In this document: one piece after another, positions 20,303 to 35,323 of the stretch | How the letters are laid out: every line of letters begins with the position of its first letter | Position numbering within the stretch: position 1 is the stretch's first letter | Assembly (NCBI GenBank): GCA_039096225.1 | Contig: JBBPEB010000015.1 | Span: 2,096,001-2,160,000 of the forward strand | Source of the DNA: Blastocystis sp. Blastoise | Taxonomy: Eukaryota > Sar > Bigyra > Opalinata > Blastocystidae | DNA length: 64,000 nucleotides | Direction of reading: 5' to 3' | The notes under the pieces: generated by a model | What the model saw: the letters and a program-made list of their open reading frames with translations, nothing else | Databases searched by the model: none | Told to the model about the DNA's origin: nothing | Program-made: the position numbers and the translations under genes

Positions 20303-20347
<45 letters not shown>

Positions 20348-21152
20348 TTAATATTATATTTATTATTATTTTATTATCTTATTATTATTATTAATATACT
20401 TATAAGACATAACAATATAGGTATGTTCTAAGTTATCCCGTCGTGATACTTCTAATCTTCGTTATTACTTAAAGCCTGCTCGTTTAAGTTTTACTTTTAG
20501 AGAACATAATAAATACTTTACAATTTCTCATTATTACTTATATAGACGTAAAGTCTTAGAATATGCTAAAGATTTGAAAGAAAAGAATTTAATAAAGGAT
20601 ATACATGATATCTTTCATTTCTCAATAGAAGAATTATTACAAATAGATGAGGGTACTATCGATTATACTACTGTTATTCCTGCTATTTATAAGAGAAAAG
20701 CTATTTATGAAAAAGGCTTTATTACTCCTCCTCCTCGTCTTATTGTTTCTCCTTATGCTGCTTTTGTTAATGTATCTGAACAAACAAAACAAGAATTATT
20801 AAATCTACCTGAAAATATCTTAAAAGGAATGCCTACTTCTGCAGGTATAGTTGAAGGAAGAGCTGTAGTTGTAACTGATCCTCGTGAAGGTCATTTACAA
20901 AAAGGTGATATATTAGTAGCTCAAGCTACAGATCCTGGTTGGACTCCTTTATTTGTTCCTTCTGCTGCTGTTGTGATTGCTATAGGTGGTCCTCTTACTC
21001 ATGGATCTATTGTAGCTAGAGAAATGGGTATTCCTTGTGTTGTTAATGTACAGAATCTTATGGAAAAAGTCAAAACTGGTATGAGAATTAAAGTCGATGG
21101 AAGCAAGGGTACTGTTGAAATACTTGATGAATCAGTACCTACAAATGAATAA
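17468..21152 (+). CDS. PEP-utilising phosphotransferase, rifampicin-phosphotransferase (Rph)-like
   Basis: Eight exons (17468-17485, 17528-18370, 18445-18565, 18733-18989, 19183-19683, 19823-19995, 20122-20236, 20421-21152) give about 919 residues. The N-terminal half is the ATP-grasp domain of PPDK/PEP-synthase enzymes: GGKGASLVKLA, PVPEGFIITT, VAIRSSATTEDL, ASFAGMHDT, SGVIFSCDP, GLGEALVSG, VQARPITT. The C-terminus is the swivelling phosphohistidine domain, GGPLTHGSIVAREMGIPCVV, with the catalytic His. There is no TIM-barrel PEP-binding domain, so it is neither PPDK nor a classic PEP synthase. The layout ATP-grasp, variable middle, His domain matches bacterial Rph, which phosphorylates rifamycins with ATP. 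Eukaryotic homologues often carry the label 'putative PEP synthase'; the natural substrate is unknown. Exon 1 encodes only six residues. Confidence 0.85.
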
Positions 21153-21814
21153 TTTCTATGTATTAACATAATAATATGTTTAATAAGTTTATGTATTCTT
21201 TTTTTGCTTGCAAAATATAGCATGTACTATATATATTGTTCCTTTTTATTTGTTTTTTTTTCTTTTGTTAACCATTAGTTGTTTTTTATTATTTTTAATG
21301 TTTGTTTTTTATTATTTTTTTGTTTGATCACTCTAAATACATTGAAGAGTGTCTTTGATACATTTCACAAAAACGTATTTTTCGTTTTATACACGTATTA
21401 ACGTTTTATAAACACAATTTTCGAGAATGATAATTAATTATAGTAAGATTGCTGAATCTGTTTCGAAATAAGCACATGCTAAAAATAAATGTATTAATTC
21501 AGATATACATTGCAAATAAATATCAAATAGTTGTGATTGACTCATATGATTACCTATTGAATAAGCAGATTTTCAATCATATGATAATAATAGAGCTCTC
21601 CTTAGCAGCATATACACTAAGGATCATGAAAACAATAAATTAGAGAAATCAATCTACACATCAGTACTGAAAAAACATATTTCATAATCATAATAGCGTT
21701 TAAAATATGTGTGTTCAATAAACTATCCATAAACTGACTATAAATTCGTTTCTCTTTTATGTAGAAAGTTCTTTATCAGAAAATATCTTTTGAGATTATC
21801 ATTACTCTGTTGTT
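21153..21814. other. Intergenic, nothing recognised
   Basis: About 660 bp between the Rph-like stop and the NFX1-like ATG. T-rich at the start, then mixed sequence. An open frame at 21449-21643 lacks any recognisable motif and was not accepted. Confidence 0.5.
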
Positions 21815-23360
21815 ATGGAGGAAATACAAGAAATACATTATGCTCCTCTTGTTTTGTCTGATGACGATGATGATTCAGATAATTTAAGCAATGATATTAA
21901 TACAAATTCTTCATCACTTGAACAATTGGAAAAAATAACTAAAGATTACGAATTGCAATTAAGTGTATATATGTATGTATCATGATTTTACTATGAGATT
22001 TCTTAGCAAGATCCATCAAACCAAAGAAAGCAGCAGATTGTCGTATATTTTTTTATTAATGTTTATATTCACAATGACATAGGATTATTTTCATGGAATA
22101 CTTAAAATTACGTCCCTTGATGACAATAGAGAATTTGATCAACGTCGACAAACGATAGTTGATTTAATTAACGAAAAATTATCTTGTCCTATTTGCATGA
22201 CAGAAGTATATTTTCTGTCAATATTATATAGAAAATCGTTTTCGTAACAAATAAATATATGAGTCTTTAGATTACTATAAGTGAACAAATTTATATGTGT
22301 GGTCAATGTCATGGAATCACTCACTTGGAATGTTCTATTGCAGCCGCTAGTCGTCGTTGTATATTTATACATACATATATGTAATTATTTTATAACATAT
22401 CTTATTTATCTTTATTATTGCAACTTTTATAGTCTCAGTTATAATTTAGTTTATATATGGTTATATATTTATTTTATTTATTATTGAACATTTCTTTATG
22501 ACTATTATTTAGTAATATATGTTACTAATGGTTATTTATATAATACAAATCATTTTTTCATCAATATTCTTATTTTTTTTATCATTTCTTGATATTTTCA
22601 TTCTATAATATGTATATATATAGATAAGTGTCCATTATGTAATTTGCGATTAACTCACGATCCAAAAGAAGCGAGTGGGTGTTTTTGTGGAGAAACACCA
22701 GACTTTGTGTCTAGTCTTGAATATCCACATACATGCTTAAAACCATGTCGTATATATATATATATAGTTATTATTTTATTAGTATCATTATAAGTATTCA
22801 TATATATATATATAGTTATTATTTTATTATTATTTGTTATAAGTATTCATATATATATATAGCAAAGAGACTACCTTGTGGTCATTATTGTCATTTATTA
22901 TGTCATCCAGGAAACTGTCCTCCGTGTAAACTAACGATGTTTATGCCTTGTTTATGTGGTAAAACGAAGTATATATATAGATATATATAATGAATTTTGT
23001 GTTTTACAATTTGTATATATATATAGAATAAATGTACCTTGTCAAAGTGATATGACAAAATGTAAAGAACTAGTTTCAAGTATGTGCAAAGAACCTATTC
23101 GAATTCTATGTAACTGTCAACGAATGATGTATATATTAATATATAAATATATATATCGAGAGAAAAAATATATATTACTGTTTAAGTTATAGTTCTAATA
23201 TTATAACATTTATTATTATTATTGTGATTTATTATTATTATTCTATATAAAGGGTTGATTCAACATGTAATAAACGTCATGTCTCCTGTAATAACCCTTG
23301 CCATAGTGTTTTACATACAAGTAGGTATAATTAGTAATATATATGAATAGAAGATATTAC

Positions 23361-23456
<96 letters not shown>

Positions 23457-23724
23457 CACATGTATAGTCGTCAATCCTATAACGAATCACGTGGATAGTC
23501 ATATGTGTGAGATGATATGCCACGAAGGTGCATGCCCACCATGTGATCGAATGATTCGTTTCATGTGCCCTTGTGGTCAAACTAAAATGCCCGCCATTCC
23601 TTGTTCCCTGTATCGTTACTGTTATGACCTCTCCGAATTCTATAATGAATCTATATATTTCTATCTTGAACAACAAGGAATACAAGTCACATGTGCTCTT
23701 TACTGTAATAAATTATTACCCTGT

Positions 23725-23809
<85 letters not shown>

Positions 23810-24005
23810 TTATTATTGTTAATATTATTTATAACAATATATTATTTCTTGTTTATTTTATGTTATACACTCTACATTTTATATTCCCAAGGAAATCACC
23901 TATGTGAAAGTCCATGTCATTACGGACCATGTACACCCTGCTGGAAGTCCAAAAAATTGGTATCTACTGTTATTTATTTATTTATTTATTTATTTATTGA
24001 TTGAT

Positions 24006-24092
<87 letters not shown>

Positions 24093-24793
24093 TTATATTA
24101 TATTATTATTGAAAATTCCATATCTAATAGTTTTATGTATTTTTAATTTTACTAGTATCATTTTTGTGATACATAGTTTGTCATTACTATTCGTATCATT
24201 ATTATCTATTTGATCTGATTTTCTTCTTTTTTTATCCCTCATACTACAATATCCTCCCTTTTCTATTATTTCTCCCCTATCTCTAAAGACCGATCATTGT
24301 GACTGTGGTGCCTGCCTTCTTTCGGCTATTCCCTATAACACCAATCGATGTGTTTCTCAATGGACCACTCAATGTCAATTTACTTGTAATAAAATCATGT
24401 CCTGTGGTCATCCTTGCTCTTATAAATGTCATAAAGTATATTCACTCTATTATTTATTTTTTTATGTTTATCAGTTTTTATAAAGTTTATATTTTTATAT
24501 ATTTTATTTTTTTTTAGATACATTATGTATTATTTTTTTGGGGGGATATCAATATTCATAATTATTCATCACTATTTTATTTACATTCTTTCTCTGCCTT
24601 TCTTTCTCTATCTTTCTCTATTTTTCTTTTCTTTATATATATATATATTAGGGTCCATGTCCAAGTTGTTTTAAAGAGACAGTAATTCAGTGTTCATGCG
24701 GATTATCCTCAATAACTGTTCCCTGTAAGGATGTCAAGTATATATATTTATTCATATATATATATATTTATTTATATATATATATATATATAT

Positions 24794-24828
<35 letters not shown>

Positions 24829-27745
24829 TTTTATAATTCTCTTGTATTCTTATTTCATGTATAGAAAGAATTTGAACTATAAATGTCATACAATCTGTGA
24901 TACTCTTCTTTCCTGTGGTAAACATAAATGTAAAAAACGATGTTGCCCTAATAAAGGAATATTAAATTCTGATAATCCATGTATATACGATTAATATTCT
25001 ATTCTTTATATTTATATATATTATTTATTTATTCAAAATATTTAAAAAATTTACTTTTTAAAGAATTATTATTAGTATGTTACATAAATAAATATATATA
25101 CATATTATCATTATTATCACATTATATATAATTATTATTATACTTATAGATATTCATATATGTCAAGAAAAATGTTCAAAATTATGTTCTTGTTCATTAC
25201 ATCGTTGTTCACAATTGTGTCACTCTGACACGTGCCTAGAATGTACAACAGTATTAACGGACTCCTACAGTTGTCCTTGTTCTTATATACATCTTACATC
25301 TCCCTATATATGTTCTCAATATAAACCTTCTTATAAATATATACATATTTGTATTCGTCCATTTTCATGTGGTCATAATACTATACCTTCTCCTCTTCTT
25401 AATAAATTCAATACCTATATACAAGATCTATGTAATAAGTTTCCTTATATATCTTATTATTTACAAGATCATTTTCAGTTATCTTTTCCTGAAATTCAGC
25501 CACTGTCACATCCGTTTGAAATTGATCAATATAATATCTCTACAAATATATTTGAGAATCATTTAGATTCTTATATAAGTTCTTTGAAAGAAACATATCC
25601 TCAGTATACACTTCATCTTTGTCATCAAGGAAAATGTCCCCCTTGTACAGCAATAGTATCACGATTCTGTAACCGACATAATCAAGAATATAGTGTGACG
25701 TGTTCTGGTATAAATAACGATGTATGTTTTTTATTATTATTATGTTTATGTTTATTATTATTATGTTTATGTTTATTATTATTATGTTTATGTTTATTAT
25801 TATTATGTTTATTATTATTATTAATAAACATAATAAATATAAATATAATACTAGGTATAATAATTAATAATTACTATTTAGGAGGGTTGTCCATTACTAT
25901 GTAACCAGAAGCTTCCTTGTGGCCATACGTGTCAGAGAAGATGCCATGAGGGACCTTGTAATAGTATTCCGTATGAATATAATTCTTTAATCTCTCTTTT
26001 ATCCTAATTATATATTAATATATAGTTGTGAGTCATTATGCTTAAAAGAACGTACCGATTGTCATCATATATGTAAACATAAATGTCATTTTGGACATAA
26101 TTGTGTTGAGTATCCATGTGATGAGTCTATTGATGTCACTTGCTCATGTGGACTGAGAACAGAATCATGTCTATGTTCAAATAAAAATCATGGTATGTAA
26201 TAAATATGCTCATTTTTTTATTCTATTTTCTTACAGATCTAGAATTATATTATTATTTATGTATTATTTATATGACTCTCATAATCTATAGATATATCCT
26301 GTAGTGGTTTTTGCTATATTCATTTATATTATCCATATATATTATTATATACACATGAATATTCTTCTTTAAGTAATAATGTAGGTTTTTCTTTTATATA
26401 ATAATAATAATAATAATATATCTATTTATATAGTATACAAGCAAGTCTCTTATGGATTATTTAGATTTACATAATATGACTCCGATGGTTCTTTATTATT
26501 ATATTATGTTTACTGATTATTTCAGTCAATTGGAACATATGATTTGTAACAATAATAATTGTGTTCTTCAAACACTAGTTCCCCCTTTTATTCCTTATGA
26601 TATTATAATTTCATTTGTGTCTCATTATTCTGTGGGTATTCAATCATTTTCTAAAGAGACTTCGATTCTACTTATTTCAATTTCTAACTTAAAAGCATTG
26701 AAAGAAATGTTTTCATTTGAAGCTCTTATAGCAGACATTCTTCCTCTTATTAATAAACAAAAGCCATTCAAAGAACGTATATTTTTAATATATAAGTTTA
26801 TTATTTATATATTATTTTTTAGACTTTTTTTTTCTTTTTATATTGTTATATATGTATATATTTTGATTTAGAATACACAATAAATGAATATTCCAAAGAT
26901 GTATCCAATATATTATTACTAAATCTCCTTCCTTCTAAAGATATTAATAATCAAACAATTACCGTACCTACAGAAGTATATATAATTCATTATTCTCTTT
27001 TATTACACTAATATTTTTTATCTAAAAGAATATATATATATATATATATTATTGTTTTTTTTTTGTCTAGTTTCATAAATCATTCACTTGTATATTATCC
27101 AAAGAAAGAATGTATAATAATAATAAAAATATTTATAAGATATATATACAAGAATATTCATCAATACCTATTATTATTCGTCAAATTAATAAAATATATG
27201 CAAAACAATTTCTTGTATATATTAATATTTTTATTTTTTATATTTCTATTTTTATTTATGCTTTTCTGTTAATATATTTATTGTTTATATATTCAAATTC
27301 TTTTCTATTTCTCCTTTTTTATTTCTGTTAATATATTTATTGTTTATATTTTAAAATGTTTCTTTATTAACGCAATATATATTATTTATTATTAGATTCT
27401 CTATGCCATGTATATATAATTATATATATATAGTGTATTCCTATATATATATCTCCTTTGTCTTATTCTTCATTATTATCAGCGTCTTCACTATTTATTA
27501 AAGATCATTTCTCATCAGATTCTCTTTGTTCTGTATATCAATCAGTAGCTAACCTTTCTCCTTCTGTTTCACATTTATTAACAAATAATAATCAAGTCAC
27601 TTATAATCAGAATAGTCAGTTAGACTCTCAACTATCACTTTCTGATATTTCAAAAAGCATTGATGAGAATACCACAAAAGAACAAATTCGTAAGAATAGA
27701 CTTGAAAGAAGAAAGAATCGAAAAGAGAAACGAGAACAAACATAA
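21815..27745 (+). CDS. NFX1-type zinc-finger protein (NFX1/FAP1 family, probable E3 ligase)
   Basis: About 20 exons from ATG 21815 to a stop at 27743-27745. The N-terminus is acidic (Asp-rich near 21860), followed by a RING/PHD-like site: CPICMTE near 22185, CGQCH near 22300 and CPLC near 22630. A long series of NFX1-type fingers follows, visible as LPCGHYCHLLCHPGNCPPC, CHEGACPPC, CHYGPCTPC, CGHPCSYKCHKGPCPSC, CGKHKCKKRCC, CHQGKCPPC and LPCGHTCQRRCHEGPC, about one per exon. The last exons are Ser/Asn-rich and end in a basic RKNRLERRKNRKEKR stretch. NFX1 proteins are RING E3 ligases or transcription regulators; yeast FAP1 binds FKBP12. A C-terminal R3H domain, usual in this family, was not recognised. 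Introns here are among the purest simple repeats in the window. Confidence 0.85.
23353..23456 (+). repeat. (ATT)n microsatellite in NFX1-like intron
   Basis: An uninterrupted (ATT)n run of roughly 34 units between the CNNPCHSVLHTS exon and the next exon beginning after ATAG near 23468. Confidence 0.85.
23724..23807 (+). repeat. (TA)n microsatellite starting at an intron donor
   Basis: About 41 TA units start immediately after CTGTGG in the NFX1-like exon ending with LLPCG. The donor GTATAT is itself part of the repeat. Confidence 0.85.
23966..24094 (+). repeat. (TTTA)n microsatellite in NFX1-like intron
   Basis: About 30 TTTA units with one TTGATTGA interruption near 23998. It follows the exon encoding CHYGPCTPCWKSKK. 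Confidence 0.85.
25733..25822 (+). repeat. 21-bp tandem repeat in NFX1-like intron
   Basis: The unit TTTATGTTTATTATTATTATG recurs about four times, directly after the exon ending CSGINND. Confidence 0.75.
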
Positions 27746-28395
27746 AGATTTATATCTATTCATTTTATATATTAACTGTATCAGTACTTGTATCCTATTT
27801 TTTATTAATTAATTGTCATTATCCATAAATATTTTCTTTTCATACGTTTTTCTTTTATTAGTATACTTAGTCTTTGTTTTCAATAACTGAAAAATTATTT
27901 ATTATTCCTTGTCTTGAGTGTATTTTGATAATATCTCGTTATGAAGTAGTTGTCTTAACGCTATACTGATTTTTTCGGAATCGATCCGAATCATGTATTC
28001 ATTCCAGTAACATAAATAATAACATTAACAACAAAAATGAAAGAAATATGACCAAAAAGAGCAGTATAGCACAATAAAAACCATAGGACATCCAATAAGG
28101 ACATCTCATAAGCATAAGTATTCATTCAGTAATAATATAAAATGAATACTTATATATTTCATACTAGTTTCAATAACTCTTAAAAACTGTGTTACTCTGG
28201 AAAAATAATACTGGAAAAGAAATAATTTAAAAAGAGAACAAAAAGGAGAAAACCATGGTAAAGAAATACAAAATGGATCATTAAAAATAATCATGGTTTT
28301 AGTAAAAATTTGGCTGTGATCCTGTTTATAATCTAAACCGACATTTCTAAGGTCTTTTTCCTATATATTTAATTAATTAAAGAATATTGTTCGAA
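27746..28395. other. Intergenic with a 13-bp perfect hairpin
   Basis: Gap between the NFX1-like stop and the DED1 ATG. A perfect 13-bp inverted repeat, ATAAGTATTCATT at 28114-28126 and AATGAATACTTAT at 28141-28153, encloses a 14-nt loop. A near-palindrome TTCGGAATCGATCCGAA lies near 27974. No gene was recognised. Confidence 0.5.
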
Positions 28396-31277
<2,882 letters not shown>

Positions 31278-31763
31278 TTTATATATGTATAGATAATGGA
31301 AGAAATACACAAGATTATTCATTTTTTTACATGTTTTACATTTTTTTTTTGTATTTATCTATGAAAAGTGTATTCTTTTTATCACTTATATTTATTCTTT
31401 AAATTATATAGTAAAACTTATATATTTGTATTCTAAAATGCGTTATTTGCTTTACTGTTTGTTTTATTATTTTACGGTGTGTTTCTCTCATTTGTTCCCC
31501 TTTTTGATAGTCTATATATTATTTTTTTTTCTCTTTCTTTTTTTTTTTAATATATTAATTTATTAACTGTAAATTTTTAAAGTTATTTTCTTTTTTATAT
31601 AAATAAATTAATTGTAAATTAAACTCTTGTTTGTTAGTTGGGCCTTTTATTTAATAACAAAACTATAAATGAATAATTTATTACAAATAGAAAGGCTAAT
31701 GCAGAATTTATTTTTTTTTGTATAACACTTAAGTCATGATATAGATAGAAAACAATGAAGACT
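31278..31763. other. Intergenic between convergent DED1 and DAD1-like genes
   Basis: AT-rich, with T-runs just downstream of the DED1 stop. It probably contains both 3' UTRs. Nothing else was recognised. Confidence 0.5.
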
Positions 31764-32070
31764 TTAATTGAATGGAATCAAATGTTGAAAGAATGAAGAC
31801 CAGACATCCGCCACTTTGGATGCATCATTACTGACCTCAATCAATTGTTCAAGATTACTATTTAATAGTTTCATGCCTTCTACGATATCTTCCAGTGTCT
31901 ATAAATAGGAGAGACATATATATTGATAATTATTCAAAAAATTACTTCTGTGATTTCAGTAATCAATTGATTCTTTTCTTTATCGGAATCCTATGACATG
32001 ATTGTTTTAATAGGAAAGTATTTATATATTAATATACTGATCGTATTGACGTTGGACAATCAATATTCAT
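31764..32070 (-). CDS. DAD1: DASH complex subunit Dad1-like
   Basis: Three short exons (32070-32038, 31990-31946, 31898-31764) give 70 residues; no exon is long enough to stand out as an open frame. All four splice sites are GT/AG and phase 0. The spliced protein reads MNIDCPTSIRS, DSDKEKNQLITEITE, then TLEDIVEGMKLLNSNLEQLI, EVSNDASKVADVWSSFF and a short tail. The helical pattern (a basic/acidic start, LN..LE..I..., then V.DVW) matches the fungal Dad1 family, a roughly 70-95-residue subunit of the DASH ring that couples kinetochores to microtubules. It lies between DED1 (convergent) and the DBF4-like gene (same strand). Confidence 0.72.
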
Positions 32071-32543
32071 AATATATAAAACAATACTAAAATGATTTTT
32101 TTATTTTTTTATTTTTTTATTTATTTATTTAACTTTTAATTAAGATTTAAAAATTTTAACAAAAATCAGAAATAGTTAGAGTTTGGCAGTGAGAACTTTT
32201 TTGCATTATGGAAATCACACTTCTTTTGTATACAATTGTATAATTGTGTATTTGATTAATAAAAATTCTTTATTTCAAAATAAATCACAATAATGGCAGT
32301 ATACATACTTGACATAAATAACATTTTAGTCATTCAGATTATTCGATAAATGATTTTTGGAAATTAAATTGAAAAATTCGTCAAAAATACAATATTTATT
32401 AAATAATTTAGTTTTTTTTCTATATGCGAACATATATATATCAACACTGCTTAAAAAACAGTATTTAAATGAGTACTATGAAAAAAGGAAAATAAAAAAT
32501 GAAAAAGAAAAAATGTGTGTAAACAGTAAATATATATAATATA
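32071..32543. other. Intergenic, nothing recognised
   Basis: About 470 bp between the DAD1-like start and the stop of the DBF4-like gene, both on the minus strand. AT-rich, no convincing reading frame; it should include the DAD1 promoter. Confidence 0.45.
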
Positions 32544-32940
32544 TTATTCATCTTCTTCATCAATAGTCCTGGACTCTGAATCTGTATTATAATCAATAGA
32601 ATCAGGAAGTGGAAGTATTTGATGTTTTGTTTCTAATTGAGTATTACTGAAATCATTAGGTGATATAGGTTCAATAAAAGTAGAAGAAGCATTATGATCA
32701 GTAGACAGGAGAGAAGATAGAGTATTCGATTGATTATTCTAATATATATAATAATATTAATAAGAATTAGAAAAATATTGTAAAATTTGTTTTGTAATAA
32801 TTAGCAATGTTATATTAAATTCGTGATTTATAATTGTATGTATATAAGTATGTAAACATTAAAACATATATATATGTATATACATCATTTATAAGATAGT
32901 TTTGAATGTCATTATCTAACCACATAATATAACGATCTGT

Positions 32941-32985
<45 letters not shown>

Positions 32986-33030
32986 TCACACTTAGCATAT
33001 GAAAGAAAATACATAGAGGAATAAAAAGAG

Positions 33031-33070
<40 letters not shown>

Positions 33071-34204
33071 TATACTTTGTGAAGTTAATGGATTTTGATA
33101 AACTTGTTTATCTACGAATGAAATGAATTCCATCCACGTCTCTTCTTCTTTATCGATTTCTTGATGAGTTTGGGTCTGTATATGCTATAAAGAGATATAA
33201 TAGCAATAATAATAATAATAATAATAAAAACAAGAATATTTAATGAATATATGTTTAAACTTAAAAATGGATGAATATATAATAATATAATATAATAAGT
33301 TATGAATATACTTCATCATAATTTGTATATACAATATTACATATGTTACATAATCGCGGTTTTCTATTACGTTGCTTATCAAATTGCTTATTCACTTTAT
33401 AACGATTTTTAGCTAGCACACGATTTGCCCAATGTTCGGGAGGGACTAAGGGGGATACATATAACGGCAATTGAGTTAAAGAGGGATATGCAGGAATTTT
33501 ATTCTTATAAGTATAAATAAGATCATGATTATGTTTGGATAAATCGCGAATATATATACAATTTGGAGGAGGAGTAGTGGTGGAAGAAGATCTATACATA
33601 AATATTACATATATATAATAATATGATAAATACAGAAAGCCATCAAGTTTATTTAGTTTGATAATTTTACGATTTTCTTTTTCTAATAATAACTTTTGAC
33701 TTTCTGACTTTGTGATAAAATGAATTAACCCTATTATATATATATTTGAATAAGTAAAATAGTCTTTAAATATAAAAAAATATGTATATACTTGATAAAT
33801 TGATCATGGAAATGCGATGTTTAATTGAATAACGATACAATTTCTCATGATATTTTATATCTTTTGACGTTTCTAGAGATTCATTCATGACAATCTTACT
33901 AAGTCTAGATCGACGAGTATTTAATATTTGTGGACCTTTTGTATCTTTTGACAAGGGAACAAAAATATTCACAGATTTTACGTATATATCAGAAACAGTC
34001 TATATTAACAAAATAATAAAACAATAAAATATAATATACAATGTTCAATTTTCGTAATCTTTCTTTCAGTTGTGATATTTCGTACTTTCCATTCATCCCA
34101 TTTTGTGAGTCAATGAAGAAATTCAACGTTGAGGAATAAGTATTCTCATGATTATGAACTCTTTTATGAGATTGACTTGGGAGGGACATTGTATGATTGC
34201 TCAT
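32544..34204 (-). CDS. DBF4-type zinc-finger protein, candidate Cdc7-kinase regulatory subunit
   Basis: About seven exons from ATG 34204 to stop 32544-32546. The diagnostic part is joined across an intron near 33184-33315: KPRLCNICNIVYTNYDE plus HIQTQTHQE. This gives C-x2-C-x9-H-x5-H, the exact spacing of the DBF4 zinc finger, preceded by a basic KPR like the family's KPGYC. Upstream, PPEHWANRVLAKNRYK may correspond to DBF4 motif M, but this is weak. The N-terminus is Ser/His/Asn-rich with a short coiled segment (ISQLKERLRKLN); the C-terminus is acidic (TIDEEDE). DBF4 activates Cdc7 to fire replication origins by phosphorylating MCM2-7. An N-terminal BRCT-like motif was not seen. It is divergent from the GNAT gene (189 bp between start codons). 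Confidence 0.6.
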
Positions 34205-34393
34205 ATATGTATCTATTTAGTTGTACTTATATGAGTGATATATAGAATATGATTTGTAATTTAATTCAATGAGAAAAAATGACTGTTTATAAACAACAGA
34301 GAAAAAAACAAAATTACACCTTAAGACGAAGACTTTTTCTTGTTTTTCTACAAAAGTATTTATTTAATCATTTACTCTCTATTTATTTACTTT

Positions 34394-34849
34394 ATGGATT
34401 CTGAATGCATATATTTTCGTGAATGCAGAGATGAAGATCTCGACTCTTGCTCTGTGATTTTTGTTGAAACCTTTAATCAACCTCCATGGAATGATCAATG
34501 GCAGTCTTCTCAACAAGCAAAGATTTTTCTGTCTGAATATGCTATGAATATATCATCTCTGAAATATGTTTGCATATATAAGGATAATATCATTGGCTTT
34601 ACGATTGGTCACGTGTCTTCTTTTTTTGATGGAAAAGAGTTCTTTATTGATGTCTTCTGTATATCACAAGAATATCAATCAAATGGTTATGGATCGAGAA
34701 TGATTGATTATTTAAAAGAAGAACTAAAAAAGAAGGATATCCATGAAATATGTCTTATTACAAAATATAAAAGTCCTGCGCAATATTTTTATCAAAATCA
34801 TGATATTCATCATGATACATCTATGATCTTTTGTAATGGAAGCTTTTAA
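34394..34849 (+). CDS. GNAT-family N-acetyltransferase
   Basis: A single exon of 151 residues, from ATG 34394. It has the GNAT fold signature: an N-terminal FRECRDEDLDSCSVIF, a PPWNDQW segment, the central strand VCIYKDNIIGFTIGHV, and the acetyl-CoA site QEYQSNGYGSRMIDYL (Q-x-x-x-G-x-G type). The end AQYFYQNHDI matches the usual C-terminal A..FY...GF element, with HDI replacing GF. GNAT enzymes move an acetyl group from acetyl-CoA to an amine; the PW.E.W-like start resembles bacterial aminoglycoside-type or small-molecule acetyltransferases, so bacterial origin is possible. It is one of the few intronless genes here. The substrate is unknown. Confidence 0.8.
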   Translation: MDSECIYFRECRDEDLDSCSVIFVETFNQPPWNDQWQSSQQAKIFLSEYAMNISSLKYVCIYKDNIIGFTIGHVSSFFDGKEFFIDVFCISQEYQSNGYGSRMIDYLKEELKKKDIHEICLITKYKSPAQYFYQNHDIHHDTSMIFCNGSF

Positions 34850-35323
34850 CTCTATTTTGATCAACCATAAAAGTGATACTATGATTGATGTATATTAGTT
34901 GTCTTGTATAGTATATTTCTTTTGTTAAATATTCAAACATTATTGTTTTTGGGATCATTGTTAGTAGGATATCTATTATTCTATATAACTATTGAATTAA
35001 TTAATGAAAAGACTTTATATATTATAGATAATAATTCTGTATATAACTATTGAATTAATTTATAAAAAGACGTTATTTATTATGTATGGGATACCAGATT
35101 ATTAAATCGATATCGTTCTATACTTATATATAATGCTTTTGCTATGTGCTATTATATATTAAATAAATAACAATATGTAATACGGATATGAATAAAAGAA
35201 ATATCTTATTATTTGATATAATAAGAAATATATAGAATACAAAAAATAGAACAAAAAAGACATCATTTTAAATATTACAATCAACTATCAAAATATTTTT
35301 TACATAAAAAACAATATATATAT
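34850..35323. other. Intergenic with a 58-bp-spaced direct repeat
   Basis: Between the convergent GNAT and CIAO2B genes. The words TATATAACTATTGAATTAATT start at 34982 and 35040 and the following about 25 bases are similar, so this is an imperfect tandem duplication. No gene was recognised. Confidence 0.5.

Noticed and set aside
17468-21152. Pyruvate phosphate dikinase or PEP synthase
   Set aside because: The C-terminal TIM-barrel PEP-binding domain is absent and the His domain is at the very end, as in Rph.
21449-21643. 64-codon open frame
   Set aside because: No motif, no splice continuation, hydrophobic AT-driven composition.
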